Assembly (NCBI GenBank): GCA_020832455.1
Contig: JAFIEQ010000011.1
Coordinates: forward strand, 1-50,851
Direction: 5' to 3'
DNA from: Nitriliruptoraceae bacterium
Lineage (GTDB): Bacteria > Actinomycetota > Nitriliruptoria > Nitriliruptorales > Nitriliruptoraceae
DNA length: 50,851 nt
Shown: piece after piece, positions 1 through 9,300 of the stretch
Layout: every line of letters starts with the position of its first letter
Numbering within the stretch: position 1 is the first letter of the stretch
Notes under the pieces: model-generated
Database searches by the model: none
Seen by the model: only the letters and a program-made list of their open reading frames with translations
What the model was told of the DNA's origin: nothing
Program-made: the position numbers and the translations under genes

Positions 1-2
1 TC

Positions 3-350
3 GCGCCACGCACCTCGCGAGCAATCGACGCCGCCGTCGGTGAACGCACCGACGGGCCACTCCTGGCTCGAGTAAACGGCAGCCGATTGGACCGACACGC
101 GGCCGGACGGATCGTGCGCCGGCTGGCGAAGCGCGCCGGGATCGACAAGGCCATCTCGCCGCACTCGCTACGGCACGCCGCCATCACCGCTGCGCTTGAC
201 GCCGGGTGCAGCCTGCGCGACGTCCAGGACTTCGCGCGGCATGCCGATCCTCGCCAGACCCGCCGCTACGACCGCTCCCGCGGCGCACTCGACCGCAACC
301 CCACCTACATCGTCGCGACCTACCTCGCCGGAGCCACCGGCGCCCGATAG
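3..350 (+). CDS. Tyrosine recombinase/integrase, C-terminal part (runs off the left edge)
   Basis: The reading frame is open from the first bases of the window, so only the C-terminal ~115 residues are visible and the true start lies upstream. The visible part carries the catalytic core of a tyrosine site-specific recombinase: HSLRH (the HxxR box), then ARHADPRQTRRYDR, which contains the second His and the nucleophilic Tyr. The tail LDRNPTYIVATYLAG is typical of actinobacterial phage/ICE-type integrases. Such enzymes cut and rejoin DNA through a covalent 3'-phosphotyrosine. The gene sits beside a lower-GC AbiJ-like gene, suggesting the edge of a mobile island. No attachment site could be identified downstream. 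Whether the protein is complete cannot be judged here. Confidence 0.85.
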   Translation, partial: APRTSRAIDAAVGERTDGPLLARVNGSRLDRHAAGRIVRRLAKRAGIDKAISPHSLRHAAITAALDAGCSLRDVQDFARHADPRQTRRYDRSRGALDRNPTYIVATYLAGATGAR

Positions 351-546
351 CGCACCCATCGCCACTCACGGCTGTCGAGGCCCCACTCGGCAGCCGTGAT
401 TTCGTGTGACCGTGAGTCCCGAGGTTGGTGCAGGAGAGCAGACGACCGTGAGATTTCGAGTGGCCAGCTGGAACTACCCAAGCGCCCATAGTGGGCAATA
501 GGGGCTGTCCCAAGGCACTGACGCGGGCAGCGACTACTGTCGAGGC
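351..546. other. Intergenic gap after the integrase, nothing recognised
   Basis: About 200 bases between the integrase stop and the displaced start of the AbiJ-like gene. A short inverted repeat (GCCCA TAG TGGGC) lies near 490-505. I see no tRNA, no clear att core and no convincing small ORF. Confidence 0.4.
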
Positions 547-704
547 ATGCGCTTCTCACAACGCCAGGTTACCGACCGGCCAGAGCCGCCATCCAGGTTG
601 ACGGTGTCGACGGCGAACTGCGTACTGCGATCTGGAACGTTCTCACTCTTCATATCTGGGAGAAGGATGGGCGCGACGAGCGCCGCATCAAGCACACGCC
701 GGGG
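547..704 (+). pseudogene. Frameshifted 5' end of the AbiJ-like gene
   Basis: An ATG at 547 opens with MRFSQRQ, a plausible start for AbiJ-NTD4 proteins, but then drifts into nonsense. From 567 the next frame reads GYRPARAAIQVDGVDGELR and then TAIWNVL, which runs without a stop into the intact reading frame at 705. Adding one G to the GG at 567-568 would fuse both into a 290-residue protein. No ATG, GTG or TTG exists in the downstream frame between its preceding stop (519) and 705, so the N-terminal ~53 residues cannot be translated from this sequence without a frameshift. This is either a genuine -1 mutation or a base-calling error in a GGG run. Confidence 0.7.
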
Positions 705-1418
705 ATGAGTGTTTTCGTCCACCTCGCGTACGCTGACGTCTTCAATCTCCCGCTTGATCGGACACCTACTTGGGTATCCGATGCAAAGAAGGACGTCTAC
801 CAGTTACTAGATGCCCGCGAATGGTTCTGGATCTACGACTTCATCGAGTTCTGCGTCGAGACGCTTCCGGCAGCGTTTCGCCAGTCGCCTGAGGACCTGA
901 TTGGCCACATGAACCGAGTGCTTGAACGTCAAGGCTCCGGTTATCGAATCGTCCAAGGTGAGTTGGCTCCCATCACCACCGACTACGAGATCGCAGCCGT
1001 GGAGGAGGCGATCTCAACATCTAGCACCGCTGGGTTGCACGCAGTCAGGGAGCATCTGCAAGCGGCGCTCCGCTTGCTGTCGGACAAGACTGATGCCGAT
1101 CACCGCAACTCGGTAAAGGAATCGATCAGCGCAGTCGAGTCGCTAGTGAATTTGCTCGTCGGGGGCAGGAAGGCCACGTTGGGCGATGCATTGAAGAACG
1201 TCGATCCCTCTGGCGGCGTGCATCCGGCGCTAATCAAGGCGTTCTCTGCCATCTACGGCTACACGAGCGACGCTGGCGGCATCAGGCATGCGATGCTCGA
1301 TGAGGACAGCGTGGGCCAGGAAGACGCGCTGTACATGCTGGTCAGCTGCTCCGCGTTCGTGAACTACGTCGTTGCAAAGGCGGCGAAGTCCGGCGTCGGG
1401 TTCGGCGGAGATACCTGA
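705..1418 (+). CDS. AbiJ-like abortive-infection protein, intact C-terminal portion
   Basis: 237 residues follow from the ATG at 705, but this ATG is probably internal (see the displaced 5' end at 547-704). The N-terminal part resembles the AbiJ-NTD4 domain. The C-terminal ~130 residues (ADHRNSVKESISAVESLVNLL, then GGVHPALIKAF, YGYTSDAGGIRHAMLDEDSV and EDALYMLVSCSAFVNYV) match the helical HEPN-like C-terminal region seen in AbiJ-type phage-defence proteins. HEPN proteins often act as RNases that stop growth of infected cells; that role is family knowledge, not shown here. Base composition is clearly less GC-rich than the neighbours, which suggests horizontal acquisition with the adjacent integrase. 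A strong hairpin follows the stop codon. Function is doubtful if the frameshift is real. Confidence 0.72.
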   Translation: MSVFVHLAYADVFNLPLDRTPTWVSDAKKDVYQLLDAREWFWIYDFIEFCVETLPAAFRQSPEDLIGHMNRVLERQGSGYRIVQGELAPITTDYEIAAVEEAISTSSTAGLHAVREHLQAALRLLSDKTDADHRNSVKESISAVESLVNLLVGGRKATLGDALKNVDPSGGVHPALIKAFSAIYGYTSDAGGIRHAMLDEDSVGQEDALYMLVSCSAFVNYVVAKAAKSGVGFGGDT

Positions 1419-1442
1419 CGCCCACAAGCGGCATTGTGGGCG
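1419..1442 (+). terminator. Hairpin terminator directly after the AbiJ-like gene
   Basis: A perfect 9-bp inverted repeat, CGCCCACAA / TTGTGGGCG, with a 6-base loop (GCGGCA) starts at the base after the TGA stop. It is followed by a moderately T-rich stretch (cttccgtgcgcttcgttg) rather than a U-tract, as is common for actinobacterial terminators. Confidence 0.7.
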
Positions 1443-1652
1443 CTTCCGTGCGCTTCGTTGCGTTGGCCGTGAACCGCCGGCTGACTTGAAGGCGCCAGCG
1501 CTGAGGCGCACGAAGCGCGGACTTCAGAGCGAGCGTCGTGCCGGGCTGCGAGGGCCCACACGATGGTTGGGCCGGCGGCCACGTCCGGCAGTGCCTCACC
1601 CGCAGAGTGGCTTGCTTCCAGCGTCCGGACGGTCGGTCGCAGCGTTGGTTCG

Positions 1653-1928
1653 TCAGCCGAACCGACCTCCGGCTCGCTCGTCTCGGAGGCGGGCCAGCCG
1701 CTCCGCGACATCGGCACGCCGGGCGTCGGTCAGCTGCTGATCGATCCCACCGATAACCAGCGCGTCCCCTTCGCTCGTGACCGTGATCACGTCGCCATCG
1801 CCAGCGCCCTCGGGCAGCTGGGACGCGTCGCACTCGTGTTCGTCGCCGGCGGGGCCGACGAGCAGGACGGCGATGCCCTCGGTGATGCGGTCGATCACGG
1901 CCCGATCCACGGGCACCTCAGCAGCCAC
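1653..1928 (-). CDS. DUF3006-like small protein
   Basis: 91 residues from a GTG start. The core VDRAVIDRITEGIAVLLVG, then LPEGAGDGDVITV, matches the pattern of DUF3006 proteins, a small beta-rich family beginning with a 'VDRIEG..AVL' strand and an 'LP.G..EGDVL' turn, followed by a charged helical tail (here DARRADVAERLARLRDERAG). The family has no established biochemical role; members are often found near ComEC/metallo-beta-lactamase proteins, but none is nearby here. It is monocistronic, with ~180 non-coding bases upstream. The 210 bases between its stop and the AbiJ terminator hold nothing I can recognise. The start could also be one of the in-frame GTGs a few codons in. Confidence 0.7.
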   Translation of the reverse strand: MAAEVPVDRAVIDRITEGIAVLLVGPAGDEHECDASQLPEGAGDGDVITVTSEGDALVIGGIDQQLTDARRADVAERLARLRDERAGGRFG

Positions 1929-2105
1929 AGGTGGTCCGTTCGCTCAGGAAGTCGTCACTGTGTGTCGGGTCCGACCGGGTCGGGTCCAGGCATCTCCGAC
2001 ACAGTAGGGAACCGGCGCGTCGCACGGTGAACAGGTCCGGTTCGAGCAGTTGGACTGTCGGCGATCCGGCACGACGGTGTCGGCCGATGGTCGCCGTGGC
2101 CAGCT

Positions 2106-2927
2106 TCAGGTGGCCACCTCGATCTGGATCCGGCAGTGGTCGCTCGGACCCCAGTCGTCCACCTCGTTCAGCGCGTGGACGCGCACGCGGTCGGCGAGCT
2201 CGTCGGAGACGAACACGAAGTCGAGCTGGCGGGTCGCCCCCGCAGGACCCTGCTGGCGGGTGTGGTAGGTCGGTACGTCCAGGGACGCTTCGGGCAGCTC
2301 GTCCGGTCGTGGGTCCGCCTGCCGACCGTTCGGCGCCTGCGGCCCGACGAAGCGCAGCCCCATCGACTCCGCGCGGTCGAACACCGTGGCGTAGCGCGCC
2401 GCCCAGTAGGGGTCGCCGTGCTCGCCGTAGCGGTGCAGCACGTTGAGATCACCGGCGGCGATGAGCCGGTGCCCGCGCGGGCCGGTGACCATCGAGGCGA
2501 GGTCGGACAGCAGCCGGTGCACGGCCGCGTCCGCGTAGATCGTGCGTCGCGGATCGGCGGAGCGGTCCCAGCCGCCATACATCGACGCGACCGTCACCGC
2601 CGCATCGCCTGCATGGATGTCGGCGACGGCCAGCGTGCCCGGTCGGCTCACCGGCACGGCGACCGCGTCGAGGTCACCGACGGCCGCGTGGTCACGAGGC
2701 TCCACCCGGACCGCATCGGAGACCTGCACGACCGCGGTGCGGCGGCTCCAGCGGCCCGTCCGCCATCCGGCGGTCGCCCATCCCTCGGCCGGGTCGGGGA
2801 CGACCGGGTGCGGCCAGTCCGCGGGTGGGGCGGGCACCTCCTGCAACAGCGCGACATCGACGCCGGAGGAGGCCAGTTCGTCCCACGGTCGCAGGCCGTT
2901 GACGTTCCACGTCCACAGCGTCACCAC
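2106..2927 (-). CDS. Exonuclease III / endonuclease-exonuclease-phosphatase family protein
   Basis: 273 residues. The GTG at 2927 was chosen because a good Shine-Dalgarno (GGGAGGAA) lies 9 bases upstream; the longer open frame reaching 3107 overlaps the next gene and lacks family similarity. Active-site blocks of the EEP fold are in order: WNVNGL (N8, N10), LQEV (E30, metal ligand), GDLN in the middle (Asp and Asn), QLDFVFVS, and SDH near the C-terminus (D263, H264). Members cleave phosphodiester bonds, most often as AP endonuclease/exonuclease in base-excision repair. The divergent middle region means the substrate could be something other than abasic DNA. It is transcribed in the same direction as the PQQ-propeller gene, separated by ~35 bases. 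Confidence 0.85.
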   Translation of the reverse strand: MVTLWTWNVNGLRPWDELASSGVDVALLQEVPAPPADWPHPVVPDPAEGWATAGWRTGRWSRRTAVVQVSDAVRVEPRDHAAVGDLDAVAVPVSRPGTLAVADIHAGDAAVTVASMYGGWDRSADPRRTIYADAAVHRLLSDLASMVTGPRGHRLIAAGDLNVLHRYGEHGDPYWAARYATVFDRAESMGLRFVGPQAPNGRQADPRPDELPEASLDVPTYHTRQQGPAGATRQLDFVFVSDELADRVRVHALNEVDDWGPSDHCRIQIEVAT

Positions 2928-2961
2928 GGTCCGATCTTCCTCCCTATCGGTGCGGCGCACG

Positions 2962-4587
2962 CTAGCCCTGCAGGTGCCCGGCGCCGTTGGAGTGTCGGGC
3001 GTGGAACTCCTGCGCGCCGGCGCGTGGGTGCACCCGAGACGAGGTCCCCCCGTCACGATCCCAGGGGTCGTCCGCGGCGATGGTCGGCGGGCGGATGAGC
3101 CCGTCACGGGTGCCCAGCAGCAGCGGTGCGGTGGACAGCAGCTCTGCCTGACTCTCGGCGCGCCACCGGGCCACGCCCTCCGCGTCGGCGCCCACGAAGG
3201 CGGTGCCGTCCATCCAGATCACCGTCGAGCCGACGACCGCACGCGGCGCCCAGCCGACGTCCCCCGGCCGGGTGATGCGCAGCCGCACCGCACCGGTGGT
3301 GGGGTCGACGATCCAGGCGCCCTCGGCCTGCGGATCGCCCGGGAACAGCGCGATCACGTCGCCATCGGCGGTCGGACGCAGCTCCACGTGGCAGCAGGCC
3401 GGTGGGGGACCGGGGACACGCCAGCGTGCGATGCCGTCGATGCCGTAGCCGACCAGGGTGCTGCCGGCGTCCTGATCGTCCCAGACCGCCGCGACCACCT
3501 GGCCGCGGGAGGTCCGGGTGACTGCGGTCGGGGTGTCGAACCCGACCAGCTCCTCGCCGGTGGACGCGTCGAGCACGGCCGCATCCCGGCCGGTGAGCAC
3601 CACCGGCCCGTGGTTGGGCGGGTGCTCGCCGGCGGGGAACCGCGCGGCAGGCGCCACCGGTCGGCCCCACCGCGGAGCCGGATCGTCGGGTCCGAAGACC
3701 TGGAGCTCTCGGTCGTGGATGACGGCGACGCCGGACGCCAGCGGCAGCACGTCCTGGAAGGGTCCGGGGCGGTGCCAGCGCAACGAGCCATCCCCGGCGT
3801 CGAGGGCGACGATCGCGGCCGAGGTCACCGCGACGACCGTGTCGTCGACGACCCACCCCCGCCACGGGCTCCCGTCGTCGTAACCGCCGAGGTCCGCGGC
3901 CCACCGCTGCTGACCGCTGACGCTGTCGAACACGTGGAGGTGGCTCGGGGTGCCGAGCAGCAACGTCGTGCCCGTCCGTTCCAGACGGGTGGGCGTGGGC
4001 TCGCCGGCGGGCGCGGTCGCGGGAGGGTCCGTGACCGATGCCTCGGTGGTCCACCGCACCTGCGACCGGTCCGCGACCATCTGCAGACGGTGCAGCGTCA
4101 GCGAGGTGTCGACGACGACCGCGCCGAAGACGACCGGCACCGCGCTGATCAGATCGGCACGGTCGAGCAGCGGTTCCGCGCACGTCTCCCGGCCCCCGAC
4201 CAGACACGGCGGCGGGCGCAGCGCCCGCTGCTCCGCGGCGCGGCTGCGCAGGTCCGCGACCTCGCCGCCGGCGGGTTGCGTGGCCGGCGTGCCGGGACGT
4301 GCCACCTCGACCGTGTCTCTGCGATCGTCGTCGGCCCGAACGTCGGTGAGATCGGCGCGCGGATCGAACTCCGAGATGAGGAAGAACGTGGCGACCACGG
4401 CTGCCGCGATGCCGATGCCCCACCCGGCTCGCGGGGTAGGCACCGTGCGGGTGCGGCCGGATCGGGCCCGGCCTGGATGGCGGTCGGAGCGGGCTCGCGT
4501 GACTGGCTCGCCGCAGCCCGGGCAGAAGCGCGCCGACCGCGGGAGCTCGCTCCCGCAGCCCGCGCAGTGCCGTGATCGGGCCTTCAT
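2962..4587 (-). CDS. Zinc-ribbon, single-pass membrane, PQQ-like beta-propeller protein
   Basis: 541 residues. Residues ~8-26 hold a zinc ribbon (CAGCG then CPGCG, two CxxC knuckles). A membrane segment follows at about 55-73 (WGIGIAAAVVATFFLISEF), then a linker, then ~380 residues with repeated blades of the PQQ/WD-like propeller kind (for example GTPSHLHVFDSVSGQQRW, VALDAGDGSLRWHRPG, AVLDASTGEELVGFDT and GAWIVDPTTGAVRLRI). The likely topology is N-terminal ribbon in the cytoplasm and propeller outside. Several Cys occur in the extracytoplasmic linker (CLVGGRETC), possibly a disulfide. Such proteins are usually scaffolds or sensors rather than quinoprotein dehydrogenases, and the catalytic dehydrogenase residues are not evident. 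It is divergent from the operon starting at 4775. Confidence 0.75.
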   Translation of the reverse strand: MKARSRHCAGCGSELPRSARFCPGCGEPVTRARSDRHPGRARSGRTRTVPTPRAGWGIGIAAAVVATFFLISEFDPRADLTDVRADDDRRDTVEVARPGTPATQPAGGEVADLRSRAAEQRALRPPPCLVGGRETCAEPLLDRADLISAVPVVFGAVVVDTSLTLHRLQMVADRSQVRWTTEASVTDPPATAPAGEPTPTRLERTGTTLLLGTPSHLHVFDSVSGQQRWAADLGGYDDGSPWRGWVVDDTVVAVTSAAIVALDAGDGSLRWHRPGPFQDVLPLASGVAVIHDRELQVFGPDDPAPRWGRPVAPAARFPAGEHPPNHGPVVLTGRDAAVLDASTGEELVGFDTPTAVTRTSRGQVVAAVWDDQDAGSTLVGYGIDGIARWRVPGPPPACCHVELRPTADGDVIALFPGDPQAEGAWIVDPTTGAVRLRITRPGDVGWAPRAVVGSTVIWMDGTAFVGADAEGVARWRAESQAELLSTAPLLLGTRDGLIRPPTIAADDPWDRDGGTSSRVHPRAGAQEFHARHSNGAGHLQG

Positions 4588-4774
4588 GCCTCGACGGTAG
4601 CCCCCATCGCACGCTCGGTATGCGCGGTCCGCGCGTGCGGTTCGGTCATGCAGGAACGGGCACGGTGATGTCGATGATCGGGCTCCGACCCTTCACGGGC
4701 ACCGGGTTCGTCGTTAGCGTCGACGACGTTCGGTCGGGTGACCGCCAGGAGATGCTGGGCGGCCCGGAGACCGG

Positions 4775-5248
4775 ATGGTCGGGGGACACATGCCGGGGGA
4801 TGGATGGGGGGCTTGGCGGCTCGTGCTCGCCTACGGGCAGCCCGAGACCGATGACGGTCCCTTCGTGGAGTTGGTCGAGAAGCTCCCGGTGACCAAGCCC
4901 ACGTGGAGCGACGACCTCGACCTCGACGAGTTCGAAGGGACGTTGCTCGACGTGCGCGACGACCAGGATCGGCTGCGGTTCCGCACGGTCGTGCCCGGCA
5001 TGTTCCCCCTCACGCGGCACGGGCCGATCACCGAGGATGCAGACATCCCCGAGTCGTTCGTGCTCGATGAACCAGAAGCCGGCATCTTCACGGTGGTCGT
5101 GCCGGATCTCGATGCCGCCCATGAGATCGTGCTGCTCGGGACGCCGAGTGTGATCAACCCATCGGTGATCGGGTGGAGCGGTATCGACCCCAGCGGTGGG
5201 ATGCAGGAGTTGGCTCGTCTGCTGTGGGGAGGAGCCGCGTATGTCTAG
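4775..5248 (+). CDS. Unknown 157-aa protein, first gene of the M64/DUF6603-like operon
   Basis: I do not recognise a named family. The ATG at 4775 has GGAG six bases upstream; ATG 4790 is an alternative. The protein is acidic and probably beta-rich, with a pattern of alternating strands (AWRLVLAYGQPETDDGPF, RLRFRTVVPGMF, GIFTVVVPDLDAAHEIVLLG). This resembles the N-terminal beta-sandwich that precedes the catalytic domain in some M64 peptidases, so it may be the detached partner domain of the next gene. Its stop overlaps the M64 start by 8 bases, implying translational coupling. No signal peptide is seen. Confidence 0.6.
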   Translation: MVGGHMPGDGWGAWRLVLAYGQPETDDGPFVELVEKLPVTKPTWSDDLDLDEFEGTLLDVRDDQDRLRFRTVVPGMFPLTRHGPITEDADIPESFVLDEPEAGIFTVVVPDLDAAHEIVLLGTPSVINPSVIGWSGIDPSGGMQELARLLWGGAAYV

Positions 5249-6368
5249 CGTCCACGTCCTTGGCTGGCCAGGCCCTGCACTCTCGATCCGCGCCATCCTG
5301 GACGCGTGGCGATCCTCCGAGCCTGACCAACCGTCCTGGCAGGAGAAGGTCGCAGCCCGCGGTGGCTCGGTGGGGGATCCCCAGTTGATCTTCCCCGCGC
5401 CGATGGATGACTCAGATGAGGTGATGCCCCATCACGGTGCCTACAACATCGTGGTCGTGGGTGACGGGTACGCGGAGGACGAGCAGCAGAGTTTCGAGTC
5501 CGCGGCGATGAACGTCGTGGTCGGTCTCATCGAACGGGCGCCGTTCAACGGACCCCTTGGGGAGCGCATCAACGTCTGGAGTGTGCCCTCGGTATCCGCG
5601 GAGAGCGGCATCCAGGACGACGAGGAGGACATCGATCGCATCACGCCGTTCGGCCTGCGTCGGACGCGAAGCGTGTGGATGCAGTGGGACAGCATCATCG
5701 TGCAGCAGTGCATCGCCGAACTGATCCCGGACTACGACGCCATCCTGCTGGTGGGCAACACCGACGCCCATTGCGGAACGGCTCGGCACGCCGAGAAGAT
5801 CGCGGCACTCGGACAGGGTTCTAACAGCTGGTCGGCGCGGGAAACGGCGATCCACGAGCTCGGGCACCTCTTCGGGTTGAAGGACGAGTACATCCTGCCG
5901 ACGCCGGCGTGGAACGACCTCAGGGCGCACCGCGAGGTCCACAGGCGCGAGATGGCGCGCGTCCGGCGCCGGGATGCGAGGCCGAACGGGTTCTACACCT
6001 ACCAGTACACGGGAGCCCAGGCATCGTTCGCGCCGTGGTTCGAGTCCCACGGGGCTCGAGAGGAGGGGTTCCCCATCGTCTCCCGGGAGCTGCTCGGCTG
6101 CCTGAAGCAAGACACCAGGTCGCTCTCCGACCTCAAGGATCGGGCGGGCAACCCGATCGAACGGCCCGATGTCATCGGCGCGTTCGAGGGTGCGTTGTAC
6201 CTGCGCTGCCAGGCCTGGAGGCCTTCGCCCCACTGTCTCATGGGGGGTCGGCAGTACAACCGGGACGATGACGGCCAACCGATCTTCTTCACCAGGCCGT
6301 TCTGCGCGGTCTGTCACGACCACATCGCGGAACAGTTGCAGCGCTACGCGTCGCCGCCGGCGAACTGA
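5241..6368 (+). CDS. M64-type (IgA-peptidase-like) zinc metallopeptidase
   Basis: 375 residues from the ATG at 5241, which has a strong GGGAGGAG Shine-Dalgarno. The zinc site is HELGHLFGLKDEY: H205, E206 (catalytic), H209 and D215/E216, the HExxHxxxLxDEY form of Peptidase_M64. Upstream, YNIVVVGDGYAEDEQQSF and INVWSVPSVSAESG are also typical of M64 domains. Several Cys in the C-terminal third (CLKQDT, CQAWRPSPHCLMGG, CAVCHDH) could form disulfides or bind metal. Despite the family name, most members are not IgA proteases. There is no Sec signal peptide, which is unusual for a peptidase with this disulfide-like pattern. The TGA overlaps the next ATG by one base. Confidence 0.88.
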   Translation: MSSVHVLGWPGPALSIRAILDAWRSSEPDQPSWQEKVAARGGSVGDPQLIFPAPMDDSDEVMPHHGAYNIVVVGDGYAEDEQQSFESAAMNVVVGLIERAPFNGPLGERINVWSVPSVSAESGIQDDEEDIDRITPFGLRRTRSVWMQWDSIIVQQCIAELIPDYDAILLVGNTDAHCGTARHAEKIAALGQGSNSWSARETAIHELGHLFGLKDEYILPTPAWNDLRAHREVHRREMARVRRRDARPNGFYTYQYTGAQASFAPWFESHGAREEGFPIVSRELLGCLKQDTRSLSDLKDRAGNPIERPDVIGAFEGALYLRCQAWRPSPHCLMGGRQYNRDDDGQPIFFTRPFCAVCHDHIAEQLQRYASPPAN

Positions 6369-9300
6369 TGGCAACCTCGACCGCGCAGCGTCTCGCCCAC
6401 GAACTCTCCTCCAGTCTGCAGCTCCTGCTCCCACGGCTCGGGGACCCGATCGGGCTGTTGCACCTGCTCCACGACCTCGGGGTGCCCTTCGAGGACACCG
6501 CAGGGTGGCTCGGGGTCGATGTCGACGAGCTCGTCGACCTCGATGCCCTGGACGATGACGAGGAGCCACCCCCGGCGGATATGCCGTCGGTGATCGACGA
6601 CGTGTACGACGCCGTCACGTTGCTGGTCGGACTCGTCCCCGACGACGAGGAAGAGGGGTTCGAAGCGCTGGAGGTGCTCGACGCCGTCGACGCGGTGCTG
6701 CAGGCGGCCGAGGGCATCGTCGGCCAGCTCGACGGGCTCATCGCAGGGGCCGCCCAACTCGTCGACGGTGATGCGCTCGAGACGCTGCCGCGGCGGTTGT
6801 TGGAGTGGCTGGTCGTCGAACGCCTCGAGACGACCCGCCCGCTGGCGACGCTGGTGCTCGAGATCGCCGGCGTCGTGGAGCGCTGGACCGTGCCAGGTGT
6901 GCCGAGCACGGAGACCACGCCAGGCACGCCCGCCGCCTACCGCAAGCGGTTCCACGTCGCCCAGCTGGCTGCGCTCGCCCAGGACCCCGGGCATGCGCTC
7001 ACCGACGCCCACGGGTGGGGTGATCCGGACGAGCCACTCGACACGCTGCCGTTCGCGCGGCTGTTCGCGCGGATCCTGCGTGCCAGCCGCGTCCCCGTCG
7101 CGGTCGACGGCGTGACCGGGGAGCTCGCCGGGCCGATGTTCCGCGCCGGGCCGACCGATCAGCTGCCCACCGCGATCGAGGTCGTGCTCGAACTCGACGG
7201 AGGGCAAGCGCTCACCGATGGGACGACGCTGCGGAACCTGCCCTCGGGCGCATCGGTCGTCTTGGAGGCCTCCGGGGACCTGTCGCTGGAGGCGGGGCTG
7301 CGCGTTGAGCCACCGTTCCGGGTCGGGCCGACCGAACCGGGCGCCGAGCTGGCGGGACGCGTCGGGCTCACGATCCACGCGGCCGGCGGCGACGAGCCGG
7401 TGATCCTGTTCGGGGACGCGGGTGGCACGCGCCTCGAAGCCGCCGCGTGGCGGGTCGGTGCCGGTCTCGACGCCGCCGCGGATCTGGACGGCGCCGGCTG
7501 GGGCTTCGTCGTCGGTGCCAGGATCGATGACGGATCGCTCGTCATCGACCTGGGTTCCGGTGACGGCTTCATCGCCTCGGTGCTGCCGCCCGAGCTCCGC
7601 GTGCCCTTCGACCTCGATCTCACCTTCGATCGCGGCGGCCTGCGCATCTCCGGCCAGGCCGGTCTGGAGGCGTCGTGGTCGCCCGGCGTCGCGCTCGGAC
7701 CGTTGGCGCTGGACCGGCTCGCGTTCGAAGTGCTCGTCGCCGGGGACGGGATCGGGATCGCGGGCCGGGCGGTGGTCGGTCTCGGGCTGGGTCCCTTCCA
7801 GGCCACGGTCAGCGGGGTCGGGGCCGCCATCCAAGTGGGGGTCGGGTCGGAGCAGAGCGGCTCGGACGATGGTGCGTCCGTCGAGGTGCGCGGCGAGTTC
7901 CTCCCACCGACGGGGATCGGCCTGCGGCTCGACGCGAGCGTGATCACCGGCGGCGGCATGATCGACCGCAGCCCGGACGGCACCCGCTACAGCGGCGCGC
8001 TGGAGCTCGAGCTGGCCGGCATCGGCATCCACGCGATCGGGCTGCTCGACACGCAGCTGCCCGACGGCAGCGACGGCTACTCCCTGCTCGTGGTGATCCA
8101 GGCGTCGTTCCCGCCGATCGCGCTGCCGTTCGGGTTCACCCTGACCGGGGTGGGCGGCATCGTCGGGCTCAACCGCTCGATCGACGTCGACGGCCTGCGC
8201 GAACGGTTCGCCAGCGGGACCGTCGGTCGGATCCTGGCCCCGGAGGACCCGGTCGGTAACGCCCCGGCGCTGATCGAGGAGCTCGGCGAGGTGTTCCCCG
8301 CCACGGCGGGCACGGTCGTCGTCGGGCCGACGCTGCAGCTCGGCTGGAGCGCGTTCGTGCGCTTCGACCTCGGCGTGTTCATCGAGCTGCCCGGCCCCAC
8401 CCGGGTCGTGCTGCTCGGCTCCGTGCGGGCCGTGATCGCGGACCCGAGTGGGCGGCCGGTGCTGAAGCTGCGGCTCGACGTGATCGGCGAGCTCGACCTG
8501 GTGAAGCGGTCGCTGAAGTTCGACGCGGTCCTGGTCGACTCCCAGCTGCTGGAGGTGTTCGAGCTGACCGGCGGCGCGGCCTTCCGGCTGTACTGGGGCG
8601 ACACCCCCAACGTCGTGCTCAGCGTCGGCGGCTTCCACCCGCGCTTCGATCCGGCGCCGCTGTCGTTCCCGCCGAGCCTGCAGCGCGTCGCGATGACCCG
8701 TGGCCGGCGCGCGGACCGCTTCTACCTGCGCTTCGAGGGCTACCTCGCCGTCACCACCAACAGCCTGCAGTTCGGCGCCGCCGCGGAGGTCGTGCTGCGC
8801 GCATCCCGGTTCGTCGCGGAGGGCTCGTTCGCGTTCGACGTGCTGATCCGCACCGACCCGTTCCGCTTCGAGCTCGACCTCGAGGCGAGCCTGCGGATCA
8901 GCTACCGGGGTCGCACGCTCGCCGGGGTCAAGATCAGCGGGGCGCTCAGCGGCCCCGGGCCGGTCGACTTCACGGGTCGGCTCGAGTTCAAGATCCTGTT
9001 CGTCACCATCTCGTGGCGCGGCAGCTTCCAGCTCGGCGACTCCAGCCCACCCGCCGTCCAGGCCATCGACGACCTCGTGGCCGAGCTGCTGCCGGAGCTC
9101 GAGGATCCCGCCAACCTCAGCGCCGCCGGCTCGGACCCGAGCGTCACCATCGAACCCGACGACGCGCCGGCCGGCGTCGCCTTCGTGCTCCCCAATTCCC
9201 GGCTCACCTGGCAGCAGCGCCGCGCCCCGCTGCACCTGCGGCTCGAACGGCTCGACGGTGCCCCGCTCACCCGACCGACCCTCGCCTGGGTGACCGCGGC

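Noticed and set aside
2542-4575. 677-codon plus-strand frame
   Set aside because: It is antisense to the zinc-ribbon/PQQ gene, which has clear CxxC, membrane and blade motifs.
4572-4892. 106-codon plus-strand frame overlapping the start of the 157-aa gene
   Set aside because: No family-like sequence, and it overlaps the better-supported gene in another frame; a frameshifted N-terminal extension could not be demonstrated.
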